Shown here one piece after another: positions 9,427 through 20,900 of a stretch of DNA of 41,057 bases. Both the position numbers and the translations under genes were made by a program. Numbering within the stretch: position 1 is the stretch's first letter; every line of letters begins with the position of its first letter. This DNA is from Cochliopodium minus (Eukaryota > Discosea > Himatismenida > Cochliopodiidae), in the NCBI GenBank assembly GCA_024220525.1, contig JAMYWO010000209.1, forward strand, positions 9,171-50,227. The letters run 5' to 3'. The notes beneath the pieces were generated by a model. It ran no database searches and was not told the DNA's origin. It saw nothing but the letters and a program-made list of their open reading frames with translations.

Positions 9427-12400
9427 TTAATAAGGATTTTGATTAAAATTTGTTTTGGGATATTGTATTTTTGGTTTGGGATTATTAATTGTTGGTTGTT
9501 CATAAGGATTCAAGTTGTTGGGAGGGTAAGAAGAAGGAGGAATGGGTGGGTATGAGGGAGGTGGGTTTGGAGGATAATAGAAATTATTGTTGGGATTACT
9601 TGGATATTGATTTGGAGTAGGGAATTGGTTTGGAGGGTAGGAGTAAGGGTTCAAATTGTTTTGATTTGTGTTGTTGAGATTAGTATTGGGATATTGTTGA
9701 ATGTTATTACTTGGAGGGTAAGAAGGAGGTGGATTTGAAGTAGGGAATTGGTTAGGAGGGTAGGAGTAAGGGTTTAAATTGTTTTGATTTGTGTTGTTGA
9801 GATTAGTATTGGGATATTGTTGAATGTTATTACTTGGAGGATAAGAAGGAGGGTAAGAAGGAGGATATTGATTTGGAGGGTATTGATTTGAAGTTGGGAA
9901 TTGATTAGGAGGGTAGGAGTAAGGATTAATATTGTTTTGTGGATTGATGTTGTTTTGTGGGTTTATTTTATTTTGGTCGATATTGTTCAGATTGTTTGAA
10001 TTTTTAAAAGGTTGATTTTCTAGTTTAGGTAAAGGAAAGTTAAAATTAGAATTTGTTTGATTTGAATTAAATTTTGGAATAATATTATTATTATTGTTAA
10101 AAGTATTATTATTCAAAGTAATATTATTATTATTATTCGTATTATTATTATTATTGTTTATAGTATTATTAATTTCATTTTTATTTTCGTCTTGTTTTGG
10201 AGGATAAATAGTTTTGAGGGGTTGAACACCCGACTTTCTCAGATCATCTCTATTATACAAAGGATACTGAGGAGGGACAGGAGTCGAATACCTTCTAGAA
10301 TTGTTGTAAATACTGTTACTGTTAATGTTGTTATTGTTATTATTATTATTATTGTTTACATTTGTGTTTGGATTAATTTTAATATTATTATTTAAATTAT
10401 TATTAATGTTATTATTATTTAAATTATTATTATTTTTATTTTTATTCTCATTTTTTTTAATTTCGTTTTTTTCTCTGTTCAGAAAGGGAGAGAGGTTTGA
10501 AAAACTTATTCCTGGATATTCTATGGAGTTTCTTCTTGATGTGTTGTTTGATTTCTCGTTGATTTCTTCTTGAAACAGATCTTCTTTCTTCACTCCGTAA
10601 AACTGTTTTGGCACTATTTTGTTTACCTCCATTACGTATTCCAGATCATTCTTTAAAAAGAAAAATTAAAAAATATTTAAAAATTAGATTAAAGAAAAAG
10701 AAAAATTGAAATAATTAATATAAAAATAAAAATAAATAAAAATAAGAACTACAAACCAAAATTAAAAATGATAAAAATAAAAACTACAAACCAAAATTAA
10801 AAATGATGATAAACAAAAAAATCAACTTGAAAAAAGAAAAATTGAAAAAAATATTTGAGATAAAAATCAAAATAAATAAAAAGAATTTGTAAAATAAAAA
10901 TAAAAATAAAAATAAAAATAAAAATAAAATTAAAATTAAAATTAAAATTGAAACTAAAATTAAAATTAAAGTTAAAAATTAAAAATATAAAAAAATAATT
11001 AGTAAAATTAAAATGAAAAATAAAAAATAAAATTTAAAAAGAAAAATTAAAATTAAATTAAAAATAAAAAAATAAAAATAAAAAATTTTTATTATACACA
11101 CAAAGATGAAAGAGCAGACTCAGCAACTCTAGAATGAGTGTCAACATGAAAGCTTTTGGTATCAATGAAGTTAATAAAGCTTCTTTTCAAACAAACTTGA
11201 TTCTCAAGTGAAATTTTCTCCATTTTTTTGTCCAAAGAGTTCATAACGAAATTACAAGATCCGATCCCAATGATGGCAACAGTGAGAGGAAGATCTAACA
11301 ATTTCTCGTTTTGTTGTATTACGAATCTCGCTATTTCTTCTGCGTCTTCTACGTCTGCAGGAACGAGGATGGCGAGGAAATAGTATTGTTGGTTGTTTTG
11401 GCTCAGTTTTTCTTTTGATGAAATTTTTATTGCCTCATTGATCATCTTTGATAAAAAAATTTTTAATTGAAAAATAAAAAATTTTTATTAAATATTAAAA
11501 TTTAAAATTAAATTAATTAAATTAAATTTTAAAAGTCAATTAAATTAAATTTTAAAAGTTAATTAAATTAAAATTAAAATTAAATATTAAAAAATTAAAT
11601 TAATATTAAAAATTAAATAAATAAAATTAATAAAATTAAAAAATTAAATTAATGAAATTAAAAACTAAAAATAAATTTAAAATAATTAAAAAATAATAAA
11701 TTAGAATAAAACAATAAATTAAAAATAAAATAAAATAAAACTTATTGTAAAAAAAATTTTAAAATAATAAAATAAAAAATAAAATTAAAAAAAATCAATT
11801 AATTTAAAAATAATTAAATTTACTTGTTTTATTGGATTTTTTTTTGAATAATCGTTGTATGCTCTTGCATTTTTGTATGCTTCTATTACTTCTTCGAATC
11901 CGTTTATTATTGGCTCACCTTGGGTTCCGTTTAGCTCGAAGATGTTGGAGTGTTCTGCATTGAGACCGTAAGCGTATATTTCTTCTCTCTCGTAACTGGA
12001 GAACACACTCGAAATACTAGTGATAACTAAAAATAAATTTAAAATAAATAATGAATAAAAAAATGAAAAAATAAAAAAAAATTTCAATCAAAATGAAAAA
12101 TCAAATTAAAATATTAAAAAATAAAAATAAAGTAATGGAAATAAAAATAAATAAAAATAAATAAAAATATCAATCAAAAAGAAAATAAATAATCAAAATA
12201 TTAAAAAAATAAAAATAAAGTAATGGAAATAAAAATAAAAATAAATAAAAATAAAATATCAACTTATCAAAAAATGAATAAAAAAGTCAAAAAATAATAA
12301 AAATAAAATTTAAAAAAAAATGAAAATTTTTTTTTTTTATTTTTACCTTCAATGTATTCATTTGATCCATAATCTGAATGTAAAGAATATTTTGAAGTGA

Positions 12401-15400
12401 AAGGTCCATTGAAATTGCTGAAATCGATTCCCAAAATGAGGTTGAGTTTCAACCCTCCTTTGAGGTAGGAGATGGTGCTGAACTTGTTGGTGATGTGAGT
12501 CTCGTTCAACTTTAAAATTCCGCTGTCATTGTAGGAGTTTTGAGAAATTTTTTCTGGATTAATTAATTTAAAGAAAGGTTTGTTCAAAGCATCTTCAACT
12601 GACATCTTTTGTAAAAAATATTATATCAAAAAATATTCCAAAACAATTAATTAATAAAAAAATAAAATAAAATGGAAAAAATTTTTTTTAAAAAATTTTC
12701 TAAGGATATTCAAATAATGGCTAAAAAAAAAAACTTTTAAGAAAAATATTTCTAAAATGATAAAAAAAAAAACTTTTCATTAAAAATATTTTATTAATTA
12801 ATTAATTAATAAAAAATAAATGAATTAAATGGAAAAAAAAAAAGTTTTCAAAAATTTTTTTTTAAAATAAATTTCCTACTTTGATTTCCCCGATTAGTTC
12901 ATACCTTCTATTCACATTCCAATCAAAACATTGAATCTTGAATGGTTTTTGCATATCACCATGAACAAGCTGATGAACAGAAAGTTCAACACCTTCAAAC
13001 TGAGGATTAAGATCTTGATAGATATAATCTGTTTTGTAAACAGGTTCCCATGCGTTCCCGTGTTCTGAAAGAAAAACAAGGAAGGGATCGCTTTTGCCAA
13101 GGAAATCTTTTGCATCAAGTTTTTCTCCATTTATTTTCGTGCAAAGTTTGGAATGTGTGAAAAGTTGGTTTACAAGTTCGATTTTCATTTTCCCAATGTT
13201 TTTTGTTGTATTTTTTTTCCTTTTAAAATAAATTTTTTATTTTTTTTTCTTCATTAGAATTTTAAATTATTTCATTAATTTTAATTAATTTTTTTTATTT
13301 ATTTATTTTTTGTTATTTTCATTAAATTAATTAATTTTTTCTATTTATTTATTTTTTGTTATTTTCATTATTTTTACTAAATTTTTAAATTTTTTTATAA
13401 ATATTTTGTATTTATTTATTTGATCAATATTTTTTTCTTTTTATAATAAATATTTGTATTTATTTATTTGATCAATATTTTTTTCTTTTTATTTAATGAT
13501 TTAAATTTTAATTTTTTTTTACGCCAAGTTTTTTTCTATTCTCCCATTTTGTGAAACTATTTCACTGACAGAAGCAATTACTTTCCCAAACTTTGGTTTG
13601 TTTTTCCAATCTTTTCTAAGATATTTGAGTTTGTTGTTCTGATCCACCTCGAACAACACAAAGCGCAGTCTTTGAACTTCGCTGAAATTATATTCCATTT
13701 TTACGAATTTATTGAAAACAAAGCTCTTTTTGTTGGTTGGAAAAAATTCTGTTGCGCTAAGCTTTAAATAAAAAAATAAATAAATCAATCAAATAAATAA
13801 TGAAAGTAAATTATCTGATAATTGGTGAAAAAAAAATACCATTGACCATTTTTTGATTGATGAACCTCCTGATCTTTTACGAATTGTTAAAGCACAGAAG
13901 AAAAGTCTTTCTTCAAAATTTTCTTTGACATCCAAATCCCTTTTTCAATGAAAAATATAAATATTAATTTAAAAGAAAAAAGAGATTTCTTTACTCACAA
14001 GAGATTTTAAAGTAGATGGTGTTTGGAATGTCTTGCATGTACGTTTCTTGAACCTTTGCTTCTATTTTGGCAGATGTCAAGCTAAAGTTTTTGAGCCATT
14101 GTTTGAACACTTTCTGTTTAGGATAGTGCAAGTAAAAAGGTTTGAACTTTTGGTCAGAGTTTTTGGAGAACTCCACGACATTTTCCACATTCGCCCTGTC
14201 CTCAGCCCAACCAATGAAAATATCACTCATATTCACGAAATAATTTGGGATAGCATAGTTTTCGTTTGGATAAAAGAAAAGAGTGTTTCCTTTTAGTTTT
14301 AAAAAGACATCAATGAAATTCGATTCCAATGTCTTTTTGTACGACAAAATACCTTGTTGGGTTGATCCTTTCAATGCGTCTTCAGTTGTTACATTGTCTT
14401 CGTTGAAAACCAAGTTTCCCGCAAGTTCCATAACTGTTTTTTTGAAGGAGATGCAATCACTCTCGTTTTCGAATTTAAAAATGAGTTTTTCTCTTGCGGA
14501 AATTATTTTGACAAAAGGAGGTTTTTCTTCATCTTCCAAGAGAGTGTCTTTTGTAAGGAAAAAATGTTTATAGTACTTGTATTTCGTTTCTGTAGCTGAT
14601 TTGACAAGAGGAATGCTGAAAAGAAGGAGATTGTTAAACAAAAAATACTTCATTTTTTGGTTATCATAAATACAATCTCCTTCAGATACGAATCTTCTTG
14701 AAGGTTCAACAATATTCTTTTGTAAATAAATATTAAATTTAAAAATACAAATTAAATTTGGAAATAAAATTAATACCATCGTTTGTCCTTCTAGACTTGA
14801 TTGTATTTGTACAATTCTAAAAATTTGTTCAGATTCTCTCTTCTTTTTATTGATTAGATCTCCTATTTCCTCCATTTTCTCTTTTGCTTTGTTAAGAAGA
14901 TTAATTTCTGTAGAGTTCTCCTCGGTAAGCTTTATCATTTCTCTCAACAACAAGACATATCTTGGAACCTTTCAAAAAAAATTATTTAAGATTAAATAAT
15001 TTAAAATATTTCTTTTTTTTTTTACTCTTTGAATGGGCATGATCAATAAACTTTGAAGATCGAGTAATTTGGGTATTTTCTTTCTCACATTCTTTATTTT
15101 AAAAATAAATTTAAAATCAACTTTGAAATTTTTGTTTTTACTTCGCAAAATTGATGGAATTGGGGGTTTGTCTTGTATTTTTCAAATGTTGTTATGGAAT
15201 GTGAATAATTGTTCACATAATCAATGTAAATTTTTAACACAGGTCCTATTTTGAAGGATTAAAAAAATTATCTTTTTTTAATAATTAATTACCCATTTTG
15301 ATAAATACATTGCTCAAATCAATAACATTTGAACCAGCATAATCTATTCAAATATAAGATTTAAATTTTTATTTGGAAAAGTATTTTTTTTTTCACCAAA

Positions 15401-15908
15401 TTGAGATAATAGCATTGAATTTGCTTGTGATATTGATTCAAGATTAGAAAATAAGAGATGAATATCATTTTCTGGAATTATTTTCGATGTTCTCAATGGA
15501 ATCAAGTAAAACTATGTGGGTATTATTTAAAAGTATTTGTTTATTTCTTTTATATGGAAGATTACCTTTATACATTTCTTTATTGAATCCAGATATGATC
15601 TTTCTGTTACTGTTAATTCATCCAATACCTTGATATATTTATTTAATTTTAAATTTTTTCAGCTAATAATAAATTTTTTTTTATATTTTCACTTTAATTC
15701 TTTTTATATGATCTATTTCGTGTTTCAATAACTCCATATCTGATGATTCTTTATCTTTATTTTCTTCAATATTTCCTTCAATTTCTACATTTTTATATTC
15801 TATTTCATCTTTGACTTGATAATCTTGATTATATTCTGAATTATTATCCACTTCTTGATTTTTATTGAAATTAATGGGTGATTCTGATCCACTATCCTCC
15901 TTATCCAT
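9427..15908 (-). CDS. RhoGEF-copine fusion: DH-PH-PH-C2-C2-copine domain-P/N-rich tail
   Basis: Fifteen phase-matched exons give 1,413 aa: 15693-15908, 15566-15628, 15397-15511, 15293-15343, 15142-15245, 15026-15091, 14777-14968, 13995-14716, 13840-13939, 13523-13761, 12880-13219, 12347-12605, 11824-12026, 11098-11445 and 9427-10650. An acidic start (1-72) leads to a DH domain (73-265) with LDELTVTERSYLDSIKK and the signature MPIQRVPRYVLLLREM. A PH domain (about 275-385, KMKYFLFNNLLLFS) follows, then a second PH-like fold (395-490, TLFFYPNENYAIPNYF). A divergent C2A starts at NTIYFKISCEDLD; C2B has LDAKDFLGKSDPFLVFL. The copine vWA-like domain (760-1025) has LNLILGIDFSNFNG, YGLNAEHSNIFELNGTQG and LTVAIIGIGSCNFVMNSLD. 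The tail (1026-1413) is Asn- and Pro-rich with YPPNQFPTSN repeats. Predicted role: Rho/Rac activation at membranes. The vWA metal site looks lost: DxTxS is DFSNF. Confidence 0.87.
9611..9856 (-). repeat. In-frame 123-bp tandem repeat in the copine tail
   Basis: The block around 9611-9733 recurs at about 9734-9856 with few changes. Both carry the same run from GGAATTGGTT to a TTACTTGGAGG end. The period is 123 bp, or 41 codons, so the frame is kept. It encodes NPYSYPPNQFPTSN and PSNNIQQYPNTNLNN segments. A shorter third copy follows at about 9895-9930. This is a recent internal expansion of a disordered tail. Confidence 0.85.
10655..11095. repeat. A-rich simple-sequence intron (AAAAT/AAATAA runs)
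   Basis: This 447-bp intron (10651-11097) of the RhoGEF-copine gene is almost pure A and T on the plus strand, with runs of AAAAAT and AAAATT units (clearest at 10888-10970). The intron is T-rich on the sense strand like others here. I see no coding or structured RNA signal. Confidence 0.75.
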
Positions 15909-16055
15909 TTCAAATTTTTTTTTTTTTTTTTAAAAAGATTTTAAATAAAAAGAAGACGAGATTCCTTACATTTTTCATATAAACAAAGGACAACTTTTTA
16001 TTGGAAAATTTACATTCCATTTGTTTGGTTACTTTCAAATAAATTAACAGGATTT

Positions 16056-17522
16056 TCAATTGTTTCTAAAGTTTGGAATTATATCCTCTATTGAACCTTT
16101 GCTCTTTATTTTCAGAGTATTTTTTTCTCGGTTGTAAGATTGAAGATACTTTTTGGAAGTATTATAAACTGTTATCCTTTTTTCGAACTCAATGATATGA
16201 GGTCTTTGAGGTGATAGAATAAAGGAGAGGTAAATGTCTGACAAAATTTTTTGGAGAATAGGTTTCGGAGGTATTAAATGTTTACCAAATTGGAAAATGC
16301 ACATAACAAAAATAAAACAGTTTGCTTTAAAAAGAAAATGAGTACGCCACAATTCTGTCAATTTAAAATTTATCATGTTGTTTGGGTTTAAATTGCAATT
16401 ATCAAAAGGAGTGAATCCCTAATTTTAAAAATTCATAAAGAGTAAAAAGAAGTATGATAAAATTTACATTTATGTTTTTGTCAAATAAAGAACAACCCTT
16501 TTGTAAAAGGAAATTTATACAATCTTCATTTTCATATATCACTGCGTAAAATAAAGGAGTTTCCTCATTTTTATTTTTAATTTTAAAATTCGCTTTGGGA
16601 CACATAATGGAAATCATCTTAAGAGCATCTATATTCTTTTCATGTGCGTAATACTTTTCCAAAAAAAAAAAAAAGAAGAATTGATTTTTTCTTTGTTTTA
16701 AAATTGAAAAAGTTTTACATGAATAATTGTATTTCCTGATCCTGGAACTAGTACAAAAAGGGAAATTTAAAAAGTAAATAAAAAAACAAAAATTTTTACA
16801 TTGGAAGTTCGGATCAGCTTTAAACTCCAACATTATCTACAATAATACAGAATAAATTTAAAAATATTTTTACGGATAAGATTACTTGAAGCTCTTTGTT
16901 TATTGTAGCAAAAATGATTGGAGATAAACCAAAAAAGTTTTTTACATTCAAGTTAACATTTGAATTTCCTAATGACTTCAATATCTCTATTCTTTCTTCG
17001 CATTTTATGGAATTTTTGGGCTTTTTAAAAAGTGATCTTTCCATTATAATCTCCTCAGCATTTAAAAATCTATTGTGAAAAATCGAGAAAATCGTTGTTG
17101 AGGGATCATTATCTTTCTCAATTGGTTTAAATCCAATCTGTAAAAGATAATTTACTAATTTTATGTTTCCTCTATTGCATGCAATATAAAGCAAATCTTT
17201 TTTAATTAATATAAATTTTTATGATTTCAATCAATAATTATTTTTTTTAAAATTGTTTTATCAATCCAATTAATATACCTAAGCCAGTACTTTCATCAAT
17301 CAATTTGTTCTGAATAAAATCCTTTTTAATAAAAAAAAAAATTTTGGTTCGGAAAACAACAATTTAAATATAATACAATTGAATGATGACTTATTTTCTT
17401 GTTCAAATCATGTATCACCTTATCTGTTTCATCTTTTTAAAGTAAAAATATAATAAAATTGAACATATAAGAATTACATTACCTTTTAAAGAATGCTTTA
17501 TTATTTCTTGGTAATTCCCCAT
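16056..17522 (-). CDS. Ankyrin-repeat protein
   Basis: Eight exons give 354 aa: 17483-17522, 17377-17432, 17279-17321, 16886-17196, 16800-16836, 16719-16747, 16468-16653 and 16056-16418. The start is MGNYQEIIKHSLK. Ankyrin units include LLYIACNRGNIKLVNYLLQI, FGLSPIIFATINKELQ, EFKADPNFQFPGSGNTIIHY and EETPLFYAVIYENEDCINFL. The last 90 residues carry an unusual hydrophobic segment, FLFKANCFIFVMCIFQFGKH, then a basic region; I do not recognise it. Exon 6 is only 29 nt and exon 5 is 37 nt. The gene is divergent from the F-box/ankyrin gene, with about 400 bp between starts. Ankyrin arrays are protein-binding scaffolds, so no specific function follows. Confidence 0.82.
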
Positions 17523-17638
17523 TTAATTTTTTATATTTTTTGAGGTAATTGAAACAGATAAATTTAATTGGAAAATTAGTCCAACAAAATAGAAAATCAT
17601 TTACAAGAACTTGATTCTCTCACTAATTTGGGGAGATA

Positions 17639-17854
17639 ATGCAAATCAGTTCAGAATATTTACTCAATGAATCTGATTTTATGACTATCAGTTATTCAGA
17701 GGTGATCCATCAAAATTTAACAAATAATGTGAGCCAAAATTTTAGAGTAGATCTTTATGGTTGTTTATTCACTATGAAAACCTTACCAAGAACAAGACAA
17801 TCTTTTTGGAAAGTGATATGGTTTACCCTCTTGTTTTTAAGAAACATACTTTGA
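17639..17854 (+). CDS. Small hypothetical ORF (71 aa)
   Basis: This intronless frame lies in the gap between two divergent ankyrin genes. It starts MQISSEYLLNESDFMTISYS and has an aromatic, weakly hydrophobic end (FWKVIWFTLLFLRNIL). Codon use is similar to flanking exons. There is no known domain. It could be a true small gene, a 5' exon or leader of the next gene, or chance. Confidence 0.35.
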   Translation: MQISSEYLLNESDFMTISYSEVIHQNLTNNVSQNFRVDLYGCLFTMKTLPRTRQSFWKVIWFTLLFLRNIL

Positions 17855-17924
17855 TTTTAATTCAATTTTCTATATTTTTGCGCAAAATAAAATAAATAAA
17901 ATTAATTAAATAAAAAAAAAAAAG

Positions 17925-20900
17925 ATGGATTCTGCTTTTTTCAATTTTTATTCAAAGAATAGAAGGATATTCATATTTCTCTTTCATAAATTATTCAAAA
18001 TTGTAAGAAATTCCCCTCTATTTATTATCTTTTTTTTTTCAATTCCATATTTTCGACCTTAGAATGATTTCCTTGTTTTGATGAGAGTAGATAAGACTTT
18101 GAGGAAGATCATTGTAGATTCAGAAATAATATGGAGAGAAATAAATTTGCAACCATATAATCATTTTGTTAATAATTCATTGAATGGAAGTACAATAGAA
18201 TTTCTATTATTTTTATGTGATAAAGGAATAAACAAGGTAATATTTCTCTTGGATTAATATTATTGTAAAATATATTGCTCTGTAAAATTATATAGCATGT
18301 TATATCTTTGGATCTATCATTTACAGATATTCAATTCAAAAAACATTTTGTGTATATCTTGGATAATTTCACCAAATTAGAAAGATTGAGTTTATTTAAT
18401 ACGAAGAGCTCCTATGATTACGATGATTTCAAAGAGATAGAAAAGGAATATCCGAATATTAGAGTACTCAATCTTGGGAAAACATATTTTATAGATACAA
18501 AGGGAACAACAGTTCCATCAAAAAGCTATTATCAAACATTCTTTGAAAAATTCAAAAATTTGGAGGTAAAATTTGAAATATTTCAGAGAAAATCATTAAA
18601 ATTATATTTATAATTCAGATTTTGCTTCTTTGTGGAATTCAACAGCAATTCTTAATCAACATGGATTTTTCAATATTGAGCAATTTGAAGATTTTGGATG
18701 TAACATCAATATCCGAGGATTTAGATACATTCTTATCGAAAATGCCAGATTCTTTACAGCGGCTCTACTGTATATCTAGCACTCTGGAGAATGATCATCA
18801 CAGAATGAATTTTAATCCATTTTTTCGATTGAATGAAAACATAATCGAGAAGAAAGTAGAGCCCACAAAGTACCAGTTCATCTCCAAAGATCTCCTCTCC
18901 TATTTTAACAAGGAAGAAACTTTTTTGGACAATTTTTCCGAACTAAAACCCTTCATAACCAACCCCAACTATCTTTGCTCAGGTAGTTCTTTGCTTCACT
19001 TGGCCATCAACAATTCTTTATCTCTCACAACCATACAGACACTTCTCGAGTTTAAGTGTGATCCTAATCTCCTCACCACTAGGGTCACCCGTGAAGAAAA
19101 ATACAACGATTATTACGGAAACAATGAAGAAGAGGAAGAAGAGTTCGAGGGAGGAAAAAAAAAACTTTTCAAAACAGATTGTTGTATTTATGATTTGTTT
19201 AATCCAATCTATCCAAGTCCTTTTCTCCCCAATCATAGTACTTCTATAACAGGTAATTTTATTTATTTTTTTAATTTTTTGATATTTAATATTAAATTTT
19301 TTTATTTTTTAATTCTTTAATTTTTTTTTTAATTAATTATTTAATTATTTAATTTTTAAAATAGTTGGTCTTAATTGTGTTCATATGGCGATTGGACAAA
19401 GACATCTGTTGTCTCTTCTCTTGGACAATGGAGGAAACATCAATTCTCAAATAAAATCCAAAAAAAAATTTGAGGATGGAATGACTCCCCTCATGCTGGC
19501 TTGCTTTTTCAGAGATATTGAGACCATCCGAGAACTAATTTACAGAAAAGCAGACGTAAACATCCAGAGTGGTAATAAAAAATTTTTTTAAAAAAATTAA
19601 TTTTGAAATTAATTTATATTTTAATCAAAGAGAGTGGTTGGAATGCTTCATTTTTTCCAATCTTACAAGGAAAAATAAAGTCTTATGAGGCAATAGAAGT
19701 TAAGATTTTTTCAATTTTTTTTTTACCTTTTTTTTTTTTAACTTTTTTTTAAAATGAAGTGCTTGGAACTTCTTGTGAAATCAGGTTGTGACATCTCTCA
19801 CGTTTCCAAACATAAAATCAGCATCTTCTCCCTCGCTTCTTCTTTCCAATTTGAAAATAATTTTCTCAAAGAAATAATAAAGCTNNNNNNNNNNNNNNNN
19901 NNNNNNNNNNNNNNNNNNNNNNNNNNNNNNNNNNNNNNNNNNNNNNNNNNNNNNNNNNNNNNNNNNNNNNNNNNNNNNNNNNNNCGAGCATCGTGCATTC
20001 CCTCCAAAAATTCATCAACCAGAAGAACGCGGAGGGATACACAGAGCTGCATTACTTTTGTTTGTACATGGAGAATTTCGAGTGGAATTCTAGCAAACTC
20101 ACAAAAAATTCCAAGTTGTTAAATAGAAAACTCGGCATAAACGGTTTTGATCTTTTAAGAGATCTCATTCATTTGGGTGCTGATCCTCTTCTTTGCAATA
20201 AGATGGGCCAGAACAGCTTGTTTTTGGTGATCACTTCTTTCAATTTCCATCTTTCTTTCGAGACCAACATTGGCGAGCTTGAAAATACCTATTCTGGTGT
20301 GTTCAAGTTGTTGACTGAAAAATTAAGCAAGGAAGATCTTTCAAAATTAATAAACAACCAAGGTAAATTTTTTTTAATATTTTTATTTTATTTATTCTAT
20401 TTTTATTTTTAATCTTTATTTATTTATTTATTTTATTACTTTTTCAAAAACAAGATGTTAATGGAGTTTCTGCTTTGCATATTGCTTGTGTCATCAAAAA
20501 TAACATTTTTTTTGATTTCTTAATTTCCAATGGAGCTAATGTCAATGTCTACGATAAAATTGGAAAATCTCCTCTTCATTATTTACTTTACAGTGGACAT
20601 CCGAAAGGATACAAGAAGAAATACTCACCTATCGTACTTATTATCTTAATTTTTTTTTTTTTTTTATTTTATTTTTCATTTTATTTTTATAATAAATTAT
20701 TTTTTTTTATTTTTTTTTCAGGACAAACCTGAGAAAACTGATGAAGACTCTCAATTTAATTATAAATTTGAAAAGTTGCTAGAAAATGGGGCAGATGCAA
20801 ACGTTCATGACAAAAACAAAAATTCTGCTTTTCATCTACTTTGTAAAAAACTATCATTAATTAATAATAAAATAATAAAAAATAAAAAAATTTTTAAAAT

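Noticed and set aside
11098-13219. A stand-alone copine gene
   Set aside because: The C2A exon at 13840-13939 joins the PH exon in frame, GA before the intron and GGATTTGG after it, and has no plausible start of its own. A single fused gene fits better.
14717-14776. Reading through this 60-bp AT-rich stretch as coding
   Set aside because: It is open in frame but has GTATTA and ACAAAAG ends and intron-like composition between two PH-linked exons, so I treat it as an intron of length divisible by three.
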